From: Halocaridina rubra
Lineage: Eukaryota > Arthropoda > Malacostraca > Decapoda > Atyidae
Direction of reading: 5' to 3'
Assembly: GCA_037179515.1 (NCBI GenBank)
Contig: JAXCGZ010007608.1
Coordinates: forward strand, 69,501-133,500
Length of the DNA: 64,000 bases
Part shown: positions 49,131-63,815 of the stretch, piece after piece
Position numbering within the stretch: the stretch's first letter is position 1
How the letters are laid out: every line of letters starts with the position of its first letter
Program-made: the position numbers and the translations under genes
The notes under the pieces: generated by a model
Seen by the model: the letters and a program-made list of their open reading frames with translations, nothing else
The model's database searches: none
What the model was told of the DNA's origin: nothing

Positions 49131-51071
49131 GATTACCTAATTGTGTTTACGGGAAAGAGCCCAAAGCTCGTATCTTCCCGTCTCCTGATCGGTTCCATTT
49201 TTAGACTTAGTGATACTTATCATACCTGTCCTTAAAACTATGGATTGAGATAGCATTAACTACCTCCTCGCTTAGCGAATTCCAATTATCAACTACTCTT
49301 ACACTGAAAAAGTATTTCCTTACATCCTGCAAACAAGTTTTCTTACGAAGCTTCAAACTATGACCTCTAGTTCTAGAGCCAGCCATATCGAAATATCGAT
49401 CCCTATCCACTCTATCATAACCATGAAGGAATTTAAAGACTGTCACCATATCCCCCCTTACTCTTCTAGCTTCGAGTGATGGCAAGTCTAATTCCCTCAT
49501 CCTCTCATCATAACCGAGATTGCGTATTTCTGGCACCAGTTTCGTGGCATGTCTTTGAACTTTTTCAAGCTTAGCTATGTGCTTTTTCAAGTGCGGATTC
49601 CAAAAGGGGGCTGCATATTCGAGTTTTGGCCTCACATAGGTTACATAAATATTTCTGAACATTTCCTTGTCCATGTGCCTGAAGGCTACCCTTACATTTG
49701 ATAAGAATGCATATGCTGCCCTTACTACGCCATTTATATGTATTTCTGGAGACAAATCTGCCAGTATGTTTACTCCTAGATCTCTCTCATTTTCTGTCTC
49801 TTGAAGTTGTACTCCAGCCACCGAGTAGTCAAGCTTGGGCCTTCTTGCACTTGTACCCATTCTCATTACCTTACATTTTGAGGTATTGAATTTCATTAGC
49901 CACTTTTCTGACCACTCATGCAGATTATTTAGATCCTCCTGAAGTTCTCTACCATTGTTCTCGTTTTTTACTTTCTTCACAATCTTTGCATCATCTGCAA
50001 ACATATTCATGAATGAATTTACAGACTCTGGTAGGTCATTTACATATACAAGGAACAAAAGTGGCCCTAAAACTGAACCCTGTGGAACTCCACTACTAAC
50101 TCTTCTCCATTCAGACACTGCGTGTCTTACTCTAACCCTCTGTTCCCTTCCTTCTAAGTAAGTTTTTATCCATTCCAAGACATTTCCACCTATTCTAGCC
50201 ATTGATTGCAGCTTCCTAATAAGTCTCCCATGTGGAACAGTGTCAAACGCTTTCTGGAAGTCTAGGAATATGCAATCTGCCCAGCCCTCTCTTTCCTGTA
50301 AGATTTGGCTTACCTCATCATAAAATTCTAATAAGTTTGTTACTGTTGATCTTCCTTCTCTGAAGCCATGTTGCCTCACTGACAAAAAGTTGAAGGATTC
50401 CAAGTGAAGAGAGATATGTTTCCTTAGTAGTTTCTCCATAACTTTGCAAACTATGCTGGTCAAGGAAACTGGTCTATAGTTCAGAGCCGTATCCCTCCTT
50501 CCCTTTTTGAAGATAGGTATCACATTTGCTTGTTTCCAGCATCTTGGAATCTCCCCCGACTCCAGTGACTCCTTAAATATGATACTTAGTGCCACTGATA
50601 TTGTGTTTGCGCATTTTTTAAGCACATGAGGGGATATGTCATCAGGACCTGTAGCTTTATGAACATCTAAATCCATCAGCGCTTTGCATACCTCTGTGAC
50701 TGTAAGGTTGATGTTCTCTAATACCGGCCCTTGAGCTTCTATCACTGCAATCTGAGGGGGTGGGGTATTTTCTACTGTAAATACTGACTGAAACTCCTTG
50801 TTCAATTCTTTGCAGATCTCTTCGTCCGTCTCAGTGATGCTTCCATCCGCTCTCTTTAGCCTTAAAACCTGTTCTTTTACCTTCAGTTTTCCTCTGATAA
50901 AGCTGTGGAAAAGCTTGGGATTTTCTTTAGCCTTCCTGGTGATGTCCCTCTCATAATCTCTCTCTGCCTCTCTCCTTTTACTTAGGTAGTCATTTCTTGC
51001 TCTTTTGTAGGTTTGCCAGGCATTTATGTTTTTTCTCCTCCTATACCTTTTCCAGCATTTATCTCTCCACT

Positions 51072-51073
<2 letters not shown>
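49131..51073 (-). mobile_element. CR1-like LINE copy F, 5'-truncated
   Basis: The 3' end has one terminal-motif unit. The 5' end is at the same nucleotide as copy E (TCTCCACTCC|TG). The spacing from copy E is 2025 bases for both start and stop of the coding region, which is a tandem duplication. Confidence 0.9.
49207..51073 (-). CDS. LINE ORF2, linker and RT (copy F), open, 5'-truncated
   Basis: The same gene product as copy E, with [11 protein letters not shown] and YDERMREL. No stop or frameshift. It lacks the endonuclease, so it cannot be autonomous. Confidence 0.85.

Positions 51074-51142
<69 letters not shown>
51074..51142. repeat. Microsatellite (TG)n between copies F and G
   Basis: About 34 pure TG units. 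Confidence 0.97.
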
Positions 51143-51144
<2 letters not shown>

Positions 51145-51218
51145 TTACCTAATTGTGTTTACGGGAAAGAGCCCAAAGCTCGTATCTTCCCGTCTCCTGA
51201 TCGGTTCCATTTTTAGAC

Positions 51219-54044
51219 TTAGTGATACTTATCATACCTGTCCTTAAAACTATGGATTGAGATAGCATTAACTACCTCCTCGCTTAGCGAATTCCAATTA
51301 TCAACTACTCTTACACTGAAAAAGTATTTCCTTACATCCTGCAAACAAGTTTTCTTACGAAGCTTCAAACTATGACCTCTAGTTCTAGAGCCAGCCATAT
51401 CGAAATATCGATTCCTATCCACTCTATCATAACCATGAAGGAATTTAAAGACTGTCACCATATCCCCCCTTACTCTTCTAGCTTCGAGTGATGGCAAGTC
51501 TAATTCCCTCATCCTCTCATCATAACCGAGATTGCGTATTTCTGGCACCAGTTTCGTGGCATGTCTTTGAACTTTTTCAAGCTTAGCTATGTGCTTTTTC
51601 AAGTGCGGATTCCAAAAGGGGGCTGCATATTCGAGTTTTGGCCTCACATAGGTTACATAAATATTTCTGAACATTTCCTTGTCCATGTGCCTGAAGGCTA
51701 CCCTTACATTTGATAAGAATGCATATGCTGCCCTTACTACGCCATTTATATGTATTTCTGGAGACAAATCTGCCAGTATGTTTACTCCTAGATCTCTCTC
51801 ATTTTCTGTCTCTTGAAGTTGTACTCCAGCCACCGAGTAGTCAAGCTTGGGCCTTCTTGCACTTGTACCCATTCTCATTACCTTACATTTTGAGGTATTG
51901 AATTTCATTAGCCACTTTTCTGACCACTCATGCAGATTATTTAGATCCTCCTGAAGTTCTCTACCATTGTTCTCGTTTTTTACTTTCTTCACAATCTTTG
52001 CATCATCTGCAAACATATTCATGAATGAATTTACAGACTCTGGTAGGTCATTTACATATACAGGGAACAAAAGTGGCCCTAAAACTGAACCCTGTGGAAC
52101 TCCACTACTAACTCTTCTCCATTCAGACACTGAGTGTCTTACTCTAACCCTCTGTTCCCTTCCTTCTAAGTAAGTTTTTATCCATTCCAAGACATTTCCA
52201 CCTATTCTAGCCATTGATTGCAGCTTCCTAATAAGTCTCCCATGTGGAACAGTGTCAAACGCTTTCTGGAAGTCTAGGAATATGCAATCTGCCCAGCCCT
52301 CTCTTTCCTGTAAGATTTGGCTTACCTCATCATAAAATTCTAATAAGTTTGTTACTGTTGATCTTCCTTCTCTGAAGCCATGTTGCCTCACTGACAAAAA
52401 GTTGAAGGATTCCAAGTGAAGAGAGATATGTTTCCTTAGTAGTTTCTCCATAACTTTGCAAACTATGCTGGTCAAGGAAACTGGTCTATAGTTCAGAGCC
52501 GTATCCCTCCTTCCCTTTTTGAAGATAGGTATCACATTTGCTTGTTTCCAGCATCTTGGAATCTCCCCCGACTCCAGTGACTCCTTAAATATGATACTTA
52601 GTGCCACTGATATTGTGTTTGCGCATTTTTTAAGCACATGAGGGGATATGTCATCAGGACCTGTAGCTTTATGAACATCTAAATCCATCAGCGCTTTGCA
52701 TACCTCTGTGGCTGTAAGGTTGATGTTCTCTAATACCGGCCCTTGAGCTTCTATCACTGTAATCTGAGGGGGTGGGGTATTTTCTACTGTAAATACTGAC
52801 TGAAACTCCTTGTTCAATTCTTTGCAGATCTCTTCGTCCGTCTCAGTGATGCTTCCATCCGCTCTCTTTAGCCTTAAAACCTGTTCTTTTACCTTCAGTT
52901 TTCCTCTGATAAAGCTGTGGAAAAGCTTGGGATTTTCTTTAGCCTTCCTGGTGATGTCCCTCTCATAATCTCTCTCTGCCTCTCTCCTTTTACTTAGGTA
53001 GTCATTTCTTGCTCTTTTGTAGGTTTGCCAGGCATTTATGTTTTTTCTCCTCCTATACCTTTTCCAGCATTTGTCTCTACACTCCTTAGCTCTTTTACAC
53101 CCATTATCGAACCATTTCTCTCTGGCATGAATTACACCTACTTTGGTGACAGGTATGCAGCAATCTACTATCTTCCCATATTTCTCACAAAAGATGTCAT
53201 ACATTTCTTGTACAGATTTGTTGTAAAATAAGGTTCTCCAGTCAATAACTGCAAAAAGCTCATTCATTTTGATGTAATCTCCTTTCGTATAGTTCCTCCT
53301 CATGTCCTCAGTGCCTCTACTCTCAGGAAGAATGTCTTCAATGATATACTCCATCAACAACACACAGTGGTCACTCTTTCCAATTGGTGGTTCATACTCA
53401 ATATTATTTTCAATATCCAACACATTATCTGTGAACACTAGATCAAGTAGTGATGGCTCATCCCCACCCCTGGCTCTTGTTGGTTCCATTACATGTTGGT
53501 GTAGGAAATTCCCTTGTACGCAATCTAGGAATCTTGCCCCAAATGAGTCCTCACCACTGTGTGGGTCAAGATTTATCCAATCTATCTCTTTATGATTAAA
53601 GTCTCCCATAATAAAAATCCTACATTTTTTCTCCCGCGCCATGTTAACAACTGAGTTTATGACTTCAATCGTACCTATATGACTTTCCTCATAAATTTCA
53701 AGCCTATTTTGGTTCCTTGGTGGGTTGTATACAACAGTTATTATAATGCTCTCTGACCCAGTATTTATGCGAGCAACAAGAAATTCCCTGAACTCACTTT
53801 CTATAGCCAAGTTTATTTCTTCAACTTGAATCCTCTCACTTATGAGCAGTGCTATCCCTCCACCAGTCCTCTCAGATCTTTCGACCCTTAGTATTCTGAA
53901 GCCCTTAGGAAAAACTGTGACACTGTTTATGTCCTCACCCAACTTAGTCTCTGTAATTGCTACTATATCTGCCTTACTGTTGTGAATCCTATCTTTTAAT
54001 TCTACTGCCTTACCAGCTAATCCATCAGCATTTGTGTATAACAA
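51219..54044 (-). CDS. LINE ORF2: APE-type endonuclease and reverse transcriptase, intact
   Basis: 941 codons without interruption. The endonuclease occupies residues 1-235, with YTNADGLAG, ITETKLGED, FIMGDFNHKEIDW and GKSDHC as the metal and active-site words. A basic linker (about 300-410, [20 protein letters not shown]) follows. The RT is at about 495-800: [29 protein letters not shown] with Asp near 591, [14 protein letters not shown] and FADD near 678-681. A C-terminal region ends in FKDRYDKYH. No ATG is close to the start: the frame is entered from ORF1 across an overlap (see ORF1) and may use a frameshift, reinitiation or a non-AUG start. One oddity is LLFPVYVNDL, where sister copies have [10 protein letters not shown]. 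Confidence 0.9.
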   Translation of the reverse strand: MLYTNADGLAGKAVELKDRIHNSKADIVAITETKLGEDINSVTVFPKGFRILRVERSERTGGGIALLISERIQVEEINLAIESEFREFLVARINTGSESIIITVVYNPPRNQNRLEIYEESHIGTIEVINSVVNMAREKKCRIFIMGDFNHKEIDWINLDPHSGEDSFGARFLDCVQGNFLHQHVMEPTRARGGDEPSLLDLVFTDNVLDIENNIEYEPPIGKSDHCVLLMEYIIEDILPESRGTEDMRRNYTKGDYIKMNELFAVIDWRTLFYNKSVQEMYDIFCEKYGKIVDCCIPVTKVGVIHAREKWFDNGCKRAKECRDKCWKRYRRRKNINAWQTYKRARNDYLSKRREAERDYERDITRKAKENPKLFHSFIRGKLKVKEQVLRLKRADGSITETDEEICKELNKEFQSVFTVENTPPPQITVIEAQGPVLENINLTATEVCKALMDLDVHKATGPDDISPHVLKKCANTISVALSIIFKESLESGEIPRCWKQANVIPIFKKGRRDTALNYRPVSLTSIVCKVMEKLLRKHISLHLESFNFLSVRQHGFREGRSTVTNLLEFYDEVSQILQEREGWADCIFLDFQKAFDTVPHGRLIRKLQSMARIGGNVLEWIKTYLEGREQRVRVRHSVSEWRRVSSGVPQGSVLGPLLFPVYVNDLPESVNSFMNMFADDAKIVKKVKNENNGRELQEDLNNLHEWSEKWLMKFNTSKCKVMRMGTSARRPKLDYSVAGVQLQETENERDLGVNILADLSPEIHINGVVRAAYAFLSNVRVAFRHMDKEMFRNIYVTYVRPKLEYAAPFWNPHLKKHIAKLEKVQRHATKLVPEIRNLGYDERMRELDLPSLEARRVRGDMVTVFKFLHGYDRVDRNRYFDMAGSRTRGHSLKLRKKTCLQDVRKYFFSVRVVDNWNSLSEEVVNAISIHSFKDRYDKYH

Positions 54045-54046
54045 TC

Positions 54047-54529
54047 TTAATGAGGCCCCATCCCCTGATCTTCTGTCATTATCTTCTTTATCTCCCCTTT
54101 GTCTGGAAGTATTCTGTAACGAAAATTTTTCTTCTCTTCTTCATTTCTTTCATCATTTAACCTTCTTGCCTCTTGCAACAAGTTTTTGATCTTTCCCATC
54201 TCTTCCTGTGTTCTGTATCGTCTAATGAACACTTCTTTGCATTCTTGAAGGTCCTTTAGACTTTTTTTTCTCAACAATATTTCCCTACATGTCTCCCCTC
54301 TCTCAAAGGTTACTTTTGTTGGTCTCGGCTTTCCTTCCCTCGAATATTTACCTAGTTGGTGTATGTTTACAATATCCTCAGGACCACATACTACTCCAAG
54401 CTTTCTTATCAGGTCTACAACCCTAGCTTTATTTTCTTCAAGTCTCCCCTGCCATGTTGGCTCCTGGGATTCACTTATGCCTGAGATTACCACTGTCTTC
54501 TCCTTATCAAGTGCCTGTCTGATGAGTGG

Positions 54530-54532
<3 letters not shown>
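54047..54532 (-). CDS. LINE ORF1 C-terminal part (5'-truncated by microsatellite)
   Basis: About 160 codons: NPLIRQALDKEKTVVISGIS, PTWQGRLEENKARVVDLIRK, GPEDIVNIHQLGKYS and PRPTKVTF, then an Arg/Glu/Lys-rich coiled segment and a TAA in CCTCATTAAGATTG. The ORF2 frame is already open across this stop, in another frame, so the two ORFs abut or overlap by a few bases. Nucleic-acid-binding role by family similarity. Confidence 0.75.
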
Positions 54533-54593
<61 letters not shown>

Positions 54594-54598
54594 GCGCC
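54533..54598. repeat. (TG)n grading into (TGCG)n and (CG)n
   Basis: About 21 TG units, then GCGTGCGTGCGTGCGTGCGC and GCGCC. It joins the LINE 5' end to the resumed Tigger-like element O1 (AGCTCACGTAGGTGCGACCC). Confidence 0.95.
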
Positions 54599-54866
54599 AG
54601 CTCACGTAGGTGCGACCCCAATACATTGTACGCTATCGGACAGTATTTCACATGATGCAATACTGTGAATTGTATATCTAAATTTATGTTTTTTTTTACT
54701 ATTTTTTACTGTTTTATTATTCGTATGTTGGGAAATATATTTTTTTTATCAATTAAATAATGAAATTTTTTTTTCAATAAAAAAAATGAAAATACTGAAA
54801 ATTTTTATTTTTAATATTTTAATATTTTTGCATATACCAAAAAAAAAAAAAAAAAAAATTGCCAAA

Positions 54867-55986
<1,120 letters not shown>

Positions 55987-55988
55987 GG

Positions 55989-55998
55989 TATATATTAT

Positions 55999-56084
<86 letters not shown>
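55989..56084. repeat. Microsatellite (TA)n
   Basis: (TA)n with two slips, ending exactly at the CAGTG terminus at 56085. Confidence 0.95.

Positions 56085-57839
<1,755 letters not shown>

Positions 57840-57925
<86 letters not shown>
57840..57925. repeat. Microsatellite (TA)n
   Basis: About 86 bases, between the SINE head and the CAGTG terminus at 57926. Confidence 0.95.
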
Positions 57926-57928
<3 letters not shown>

Positions 57929-58062
57929 TGATCCCCTGCTAGATCGCGTTTCTTGGTTTGCGTTATCACTGTACCACGGTTTTCTTTTTGGCAAATTATT
58001 ATTTTATTTTTTGGGTATATGCAAAAATATTAAAATATTAAAAAAAATAAATATTCTCAGTA

Positions 58063-59542
58063 CAGTGTTGCCTCACTTATCGCGGTAGTTCGGTTCCGGG
58101 ACCCGGCGCGAACCCGGAAATCCATGGAGTAGGATCAGCCTATATGTACATAGATATTTTAATGTATTTTTACGTTTACACTGTATAAACCCTCCCTGTA
58201 CTGTTAAAAAAACACCCTTTACATTATAAATAACAGCAAGCAACGTAATTTTCTTTATGAAAGTGATAGGAAAACTTACCTTGAATGAGGTGATGATGAC
58301 TTGACATACATAGCTTCCATATTTTACAATAGTTTTTACGTTTACGTAAAATAGCGGCCGACATCCACAAACTTTTTTCCTTCTTTCAACATATCTGAGA
58401 GTTTCACTTTATCTACAATGGTTAACATTTTCCTTTGCCGATTAGGCTCACTACAAGAAGCCTTAGAAGATGAAGGATGCTTGGGAGGCATTGCAAAGGT
58501 TAAAATATGCGAGCAAAAAAATCACAAGCAAAACATATTAATAATAATAAGCACAACGTGAATGGCGCACATGAGTGAGGCGAGACAATGGAAGATGGTG
58601 GAAGCCTTTGTCCGAAACGCTGATAGCAGTATCGTATTTTACATGTTGTAATACTGTTAGTATTTATGTTTTTTACTGTTATATTATTCTTAGGCTAAGA
58701 AATACGTTTTTTTTATCAATAAAATCATGAAACTACTGGAAATATAAATATATATGCTAGCTCACGTAGCTTCAACCCCAATACATTGTACGCTATCGAA
58801 CACAAGCAAAACGTTTAATAAGCACAACGTGAACGGCGCACACGTGAGTTAGACTGAATGAGTCTTTGTCCAAAACGCTGATAGCGGTAACGTATTTTAC
58901 ATGTTGCAATACTGTTAGTATTTATGTTTTTTACTATTTTTTACTGTTTTATTATTCTTAGGCTAATAAATACGTTTTTTTTATCAATAAAATCATGAAA
59001 CTACTGGAAATATAAATATATATGCTAGCTCACGTAGCTGCGACCCCAATGCATTGTACGCTATCGAACACTATTTCGTATGATGCAATACTGTGAGTTA
59101 TACTGTACGTACGTATATCATTCAGTTATTAGTACAATATATATTAATTTGAAATTCATCTACTTATTTGATGATTGTACAAAATCTATTGTATTTATTC
59201 TTTGTAATTTGGACCAAATATTCCTTTTGTAAAGATTATACTGTACTTTTCAAAAGAGGTGGTCAATAAACGTATCTATCTATCTATCTATCTATCTACA
59301 TTTATGTTTTTTACTATTTTTTACTGTTTTATTAGTCGTAGGCTGGGAAATAATTTTTTTTATCAATTAGATAATGAAATATGATTTTTTCAATAAAAAA
59401 AAATTAAAATACTGAGAATTTTTTTTTTTAATATTTTAATATTTTTGCATATACCCATGAAATAAAATAATTATTTATAAAAAAAAAAATGCGATAGAGT
59501 GAGAAAGCGAACCAAGAAGCGCGAATAACTGGGGTAACACTG
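58063..59542 (-). mobile_element. Tigger-like element N3, nested in O2
   Basis: 1480 bp. The right end CAGTGTTGCCTCACTTATCG is at the low coordinate. The left end, as the reverse complement of CAGTGTTACCCCAGTTATTC, is at 59542. TA duplicates flank it (58061-58062, 59543-59544). It carries a transposase N-terminal fragment on the minus strand, a short (TATC)n (59272-59298) and about 185-bp repeats. Confidence 0.8.
58342..58491 (-). pseudogene. Tigger-like transposase N-terminus (in N3)
   Basis: ATG at 58491: MPPKHPSSSKASCSEPNRQR, then KMLTIVDKVKLSDMLKEGKK, then FVDVGRYF before stops. It keeps the whole helix-turn-helix. Confidence 0.75.
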
Positions 59543-60252
59543 TATTTTCATTTTTTTATTGAAAAAAAAACATTCATTATCTAATTGATAAAACAAATTT
59601 ATTTCCTAGCCTATGAATAATAAAACAGTAAAACATAGTAAAAAACATAAATTTAGATATACTGTACGTACGTACAGTATAACTCACAGTATTGCATCAT
59701 GCGAAATAGTGTCCGATAGCGTACAGTGTATTGGGGTCGCAGCTACGTGAGCTAGCATATATACTTATATTTCCCGGAGTTTCATGATTTTATTGATAAA
59801 AAAACTTATTTCTCAGCCTAAGAATAATAAAACAGTAAAAAACATAAATACTAAGAGTATTGCAACATGTAAGATACGATACCGCTATCAGCGTTTCGGA
59901 CAAAGGCTCGTTCAGTCTAACTCACTTGTGCGCCGTTCACTTTGTGCTTATTAAACGTTTTGCTTGTTTCCGATAGCTTACAATGTATTGGGGTTGCAGC
60001 TACGTGAGCTAGCATATATATTTATATTTCCATTAGTTTCATGATATTATTGATAAAAAAATTTATTTCTTAGCCTAAGAATAATAAAACAGTAAAATTT
60101 AGTAAAAAACATAATTACTAACAGTATTGCAACATGTAAAATACGATACCGCTATCAGCGTTTCGGACAAAGGCTCGTTCAGTCTAACTCACGTTGTGCT
60201 TATTAATACGTTTTGCTTGTGATTTTTTTACTCGCATATTTTAACCTTTGCA

Positions 60253-60340
60253 ATGCCTCCCAAGCATCCTTCATCTTCTAAGGCTTCTTGTAGTGAGCCT
60301 AAGCGGCAAAGGAAAATGTTAACCATAACAGATAAGGTAA
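60253..60340 (+). pseudogene. Tigger-like transposase N-terminus (in O2), truncated
   Basis: MPPKHPSSSKASCSEPKRQR, then KMLTITDKV, running into GTAAGTTTACC of the right-end region. The helix-turn-helix is cut by a deletion. Confidence 0.7.
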
Positions 60341-60701
60341 GTTTACCTATCACGTACATATAAATTTACGTTGCATGCTGTTATTTATAAAGTAAAGGGT
60401 GGTTTTTTAACATTGCAGGGAGGGTTTATACAGTAAACATAAAAATAATTGTAAAATACCTATGTACATGAGTATGTCATATAAATTTATGCTTGCATGC
60501 TGTTATTTATGAAGTAAAGGGTGGTTTGTTAACAGTACAGGGAGAGTTTGTACAGTTTATATGGTGTAAATGTAAAAATAAATTAGAAGGTGACCAGCTT
60601 AGGTAGCGAAATTAATAAGTACTTTATATATATATATAATTTCGTTGTTTTATTTAATGGGCTTTTCCTTCCATTTTAGACTGTATGTTAACAGTTCAGT
60701 G

Positions 60702-60809
<108 letters not shown>

Positions 60810-60882
60810 TAGTAATTATTATTTTAAAATATATTTTCCTTAATTTATTCAAAAGTCCTGAAAATATTTTGTGTGGGCCACG

Positions 60883-61045
60883 GTGGCTGAGTGGTCAGAG
60901 TGCACAACTCGGGAATTAACAGGTCTGCGATCAAGACCGCTGTAGGATGCTAGGAAGGGCATCCAGTCTTAATTCCCCAGCTGCACTCACACTGTGTCCA
61001 CCCTCATAATGGGGACTAATAGTCACCCATAAACTGAAAACTTAC
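60883..61045 (+). mobile_element. Second type of tRNA-derived SINE
   Basis: The head is GGCCACGGTGGCTGAGTGGT with an A box (TGGCTGAGTGG). A B-box-like GGTCTGCGATCAAGACC follows, then AGGAAGGGCATCCAGTC and CCTCATAATGGGGACTAATA. It resembles Leu/Ser tRNA-derived SINEs. It is not a functional tRNA gene, because the B box is degenerate and the 3' half does not close. Confidence 0.7.
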
Positions 61046-61078
61046 CTTGTGATGAAATTTAAAATATAGCGGTAATTT

Positions 61079-61457
<379 letters not shown>

Positions 61458-61475
61458 TGAAACTTCTGATGTTAA

Positions 61476-61992
61476 CCGTCTCGTGCACGGTGACGTCAAT
61501 GGCGTGTATAAATTTTTAGGGCCTAAGTGTACCGTGACGCCATTGGCGTCCATTTGAACAAAAATATTATTTTTAGATAGTTACATGCATGCCAATTTCT
61601 TCATATTTTGGTTGAGCATAAGTTTCCTCACTCTCTTTGAATGAACTAATTAGAAACCCTCTCTGCTGACATGGCTTTGAGAGCAAGGCAAATAACAAAA
61701 GCAGTCTCCATCTCCACCACTCAGACCGTACGTCTCTTTATGCGCACTTTATTCCATGTCCATAAACGGACTTATTTATTATTGTTTCTCTTTTTTTTAT
61801 TTATTCATGAAAAACTACAACAAATAGCGAAATCATTGGTATACTATGTATAATGATAAATGTAGGTTTGGGGGAGAAAAGTAACTGAGAAACAAGATAT
61901 CTTGGCAAGCTAAATGACTGCTGGTCAGAGACAGAATTTCACAAATGAGCACAGAAATGAAAATTTATTGAAACTCATGGTGCACGAGAGGG
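61476..61992. mobile_element. piggyBac-like MITE with TTAA target
   Basis: 517 bp flanked by TTAA (61472-61475 and 61993-61996). The ends are inverted: CCGTCTCGTGCACGGTGACG on the left, with the right end the reverse complement of CCCTCTCGTGCACCATGAGT, which gives about 13 of the first 14 bases matching. Just inside the left end two similar blocks (GGTGACGTCAATGGCGTG and CGTGACGCCATTGGCGTC) lie about 45 bases apart. No transposase is visible. TTAA plus CC-starting ends is the piggyBac signature. Confidence 0.8.
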
Positions 61993-62194
61993 TTAAAACA
62001 TATCTATTTGAGACCGTATAGTATACTGGACAAAAAGTTTTCAGGCATGGCCATTTCTTCAGACACATTTTCTAGATTGGTCATGGAATATTTGAAATTG
62101 CCTTCATTTATGTAATTATTAATTTCTCAGCCTAAAAAAGAGTAAAAATTTTGCCATCATCAATGTAAAATATACTTCCTAGCCTAAAAGAGAA

Positions 62195-63404
<1,210 letters not shown>

Positions 63405-63422
63405 TATTTAGACTTTTGTTAG

Positions 63423-63815
<393 letters not shown>

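Larger units (their letters stand above)
51143..54532 (-). mobile_element. CR1-like LINE copy G, longest and best preserved
   Basis: 3.39 kb: 3' UTR with one terminal-motif unit, complete ORF2 (51219-54044), and the C-terminal part of ORF1 (54047-54532). The 5' end is truncated in ORF1 at GAGTGGGTTT, where (TG)n starts; copy B at 2510 continues past this point. Confidence 0.9.
57926..60590 (+). mobile_element. Tigger-like element O2, interrupted, right end lost
   Basis: The left end CAGTGATCCCCTGCTAGATC follows TA. The element runs 57926-58062 and resumes at 59545 to about 60590, with subterminal repeats, a transposase N-terminus (60253) and two right-end repeat units. The right terminus is missing after AAAATAAATTAG. 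N3 is inserted at TCAGTA|TTTTCATT, a junction that reads uninterrupted at 43408-43420. Confidence 0.8.

Noticed and set aside
54533..54598. Z-DNA regulatory switch in (TG)n(CG)n
   Set aside because: Alternating purine-pyrimidine tracts can form Z-DNA, but nothing here supports a regulatory role. It is recorded as a microsatellite only.
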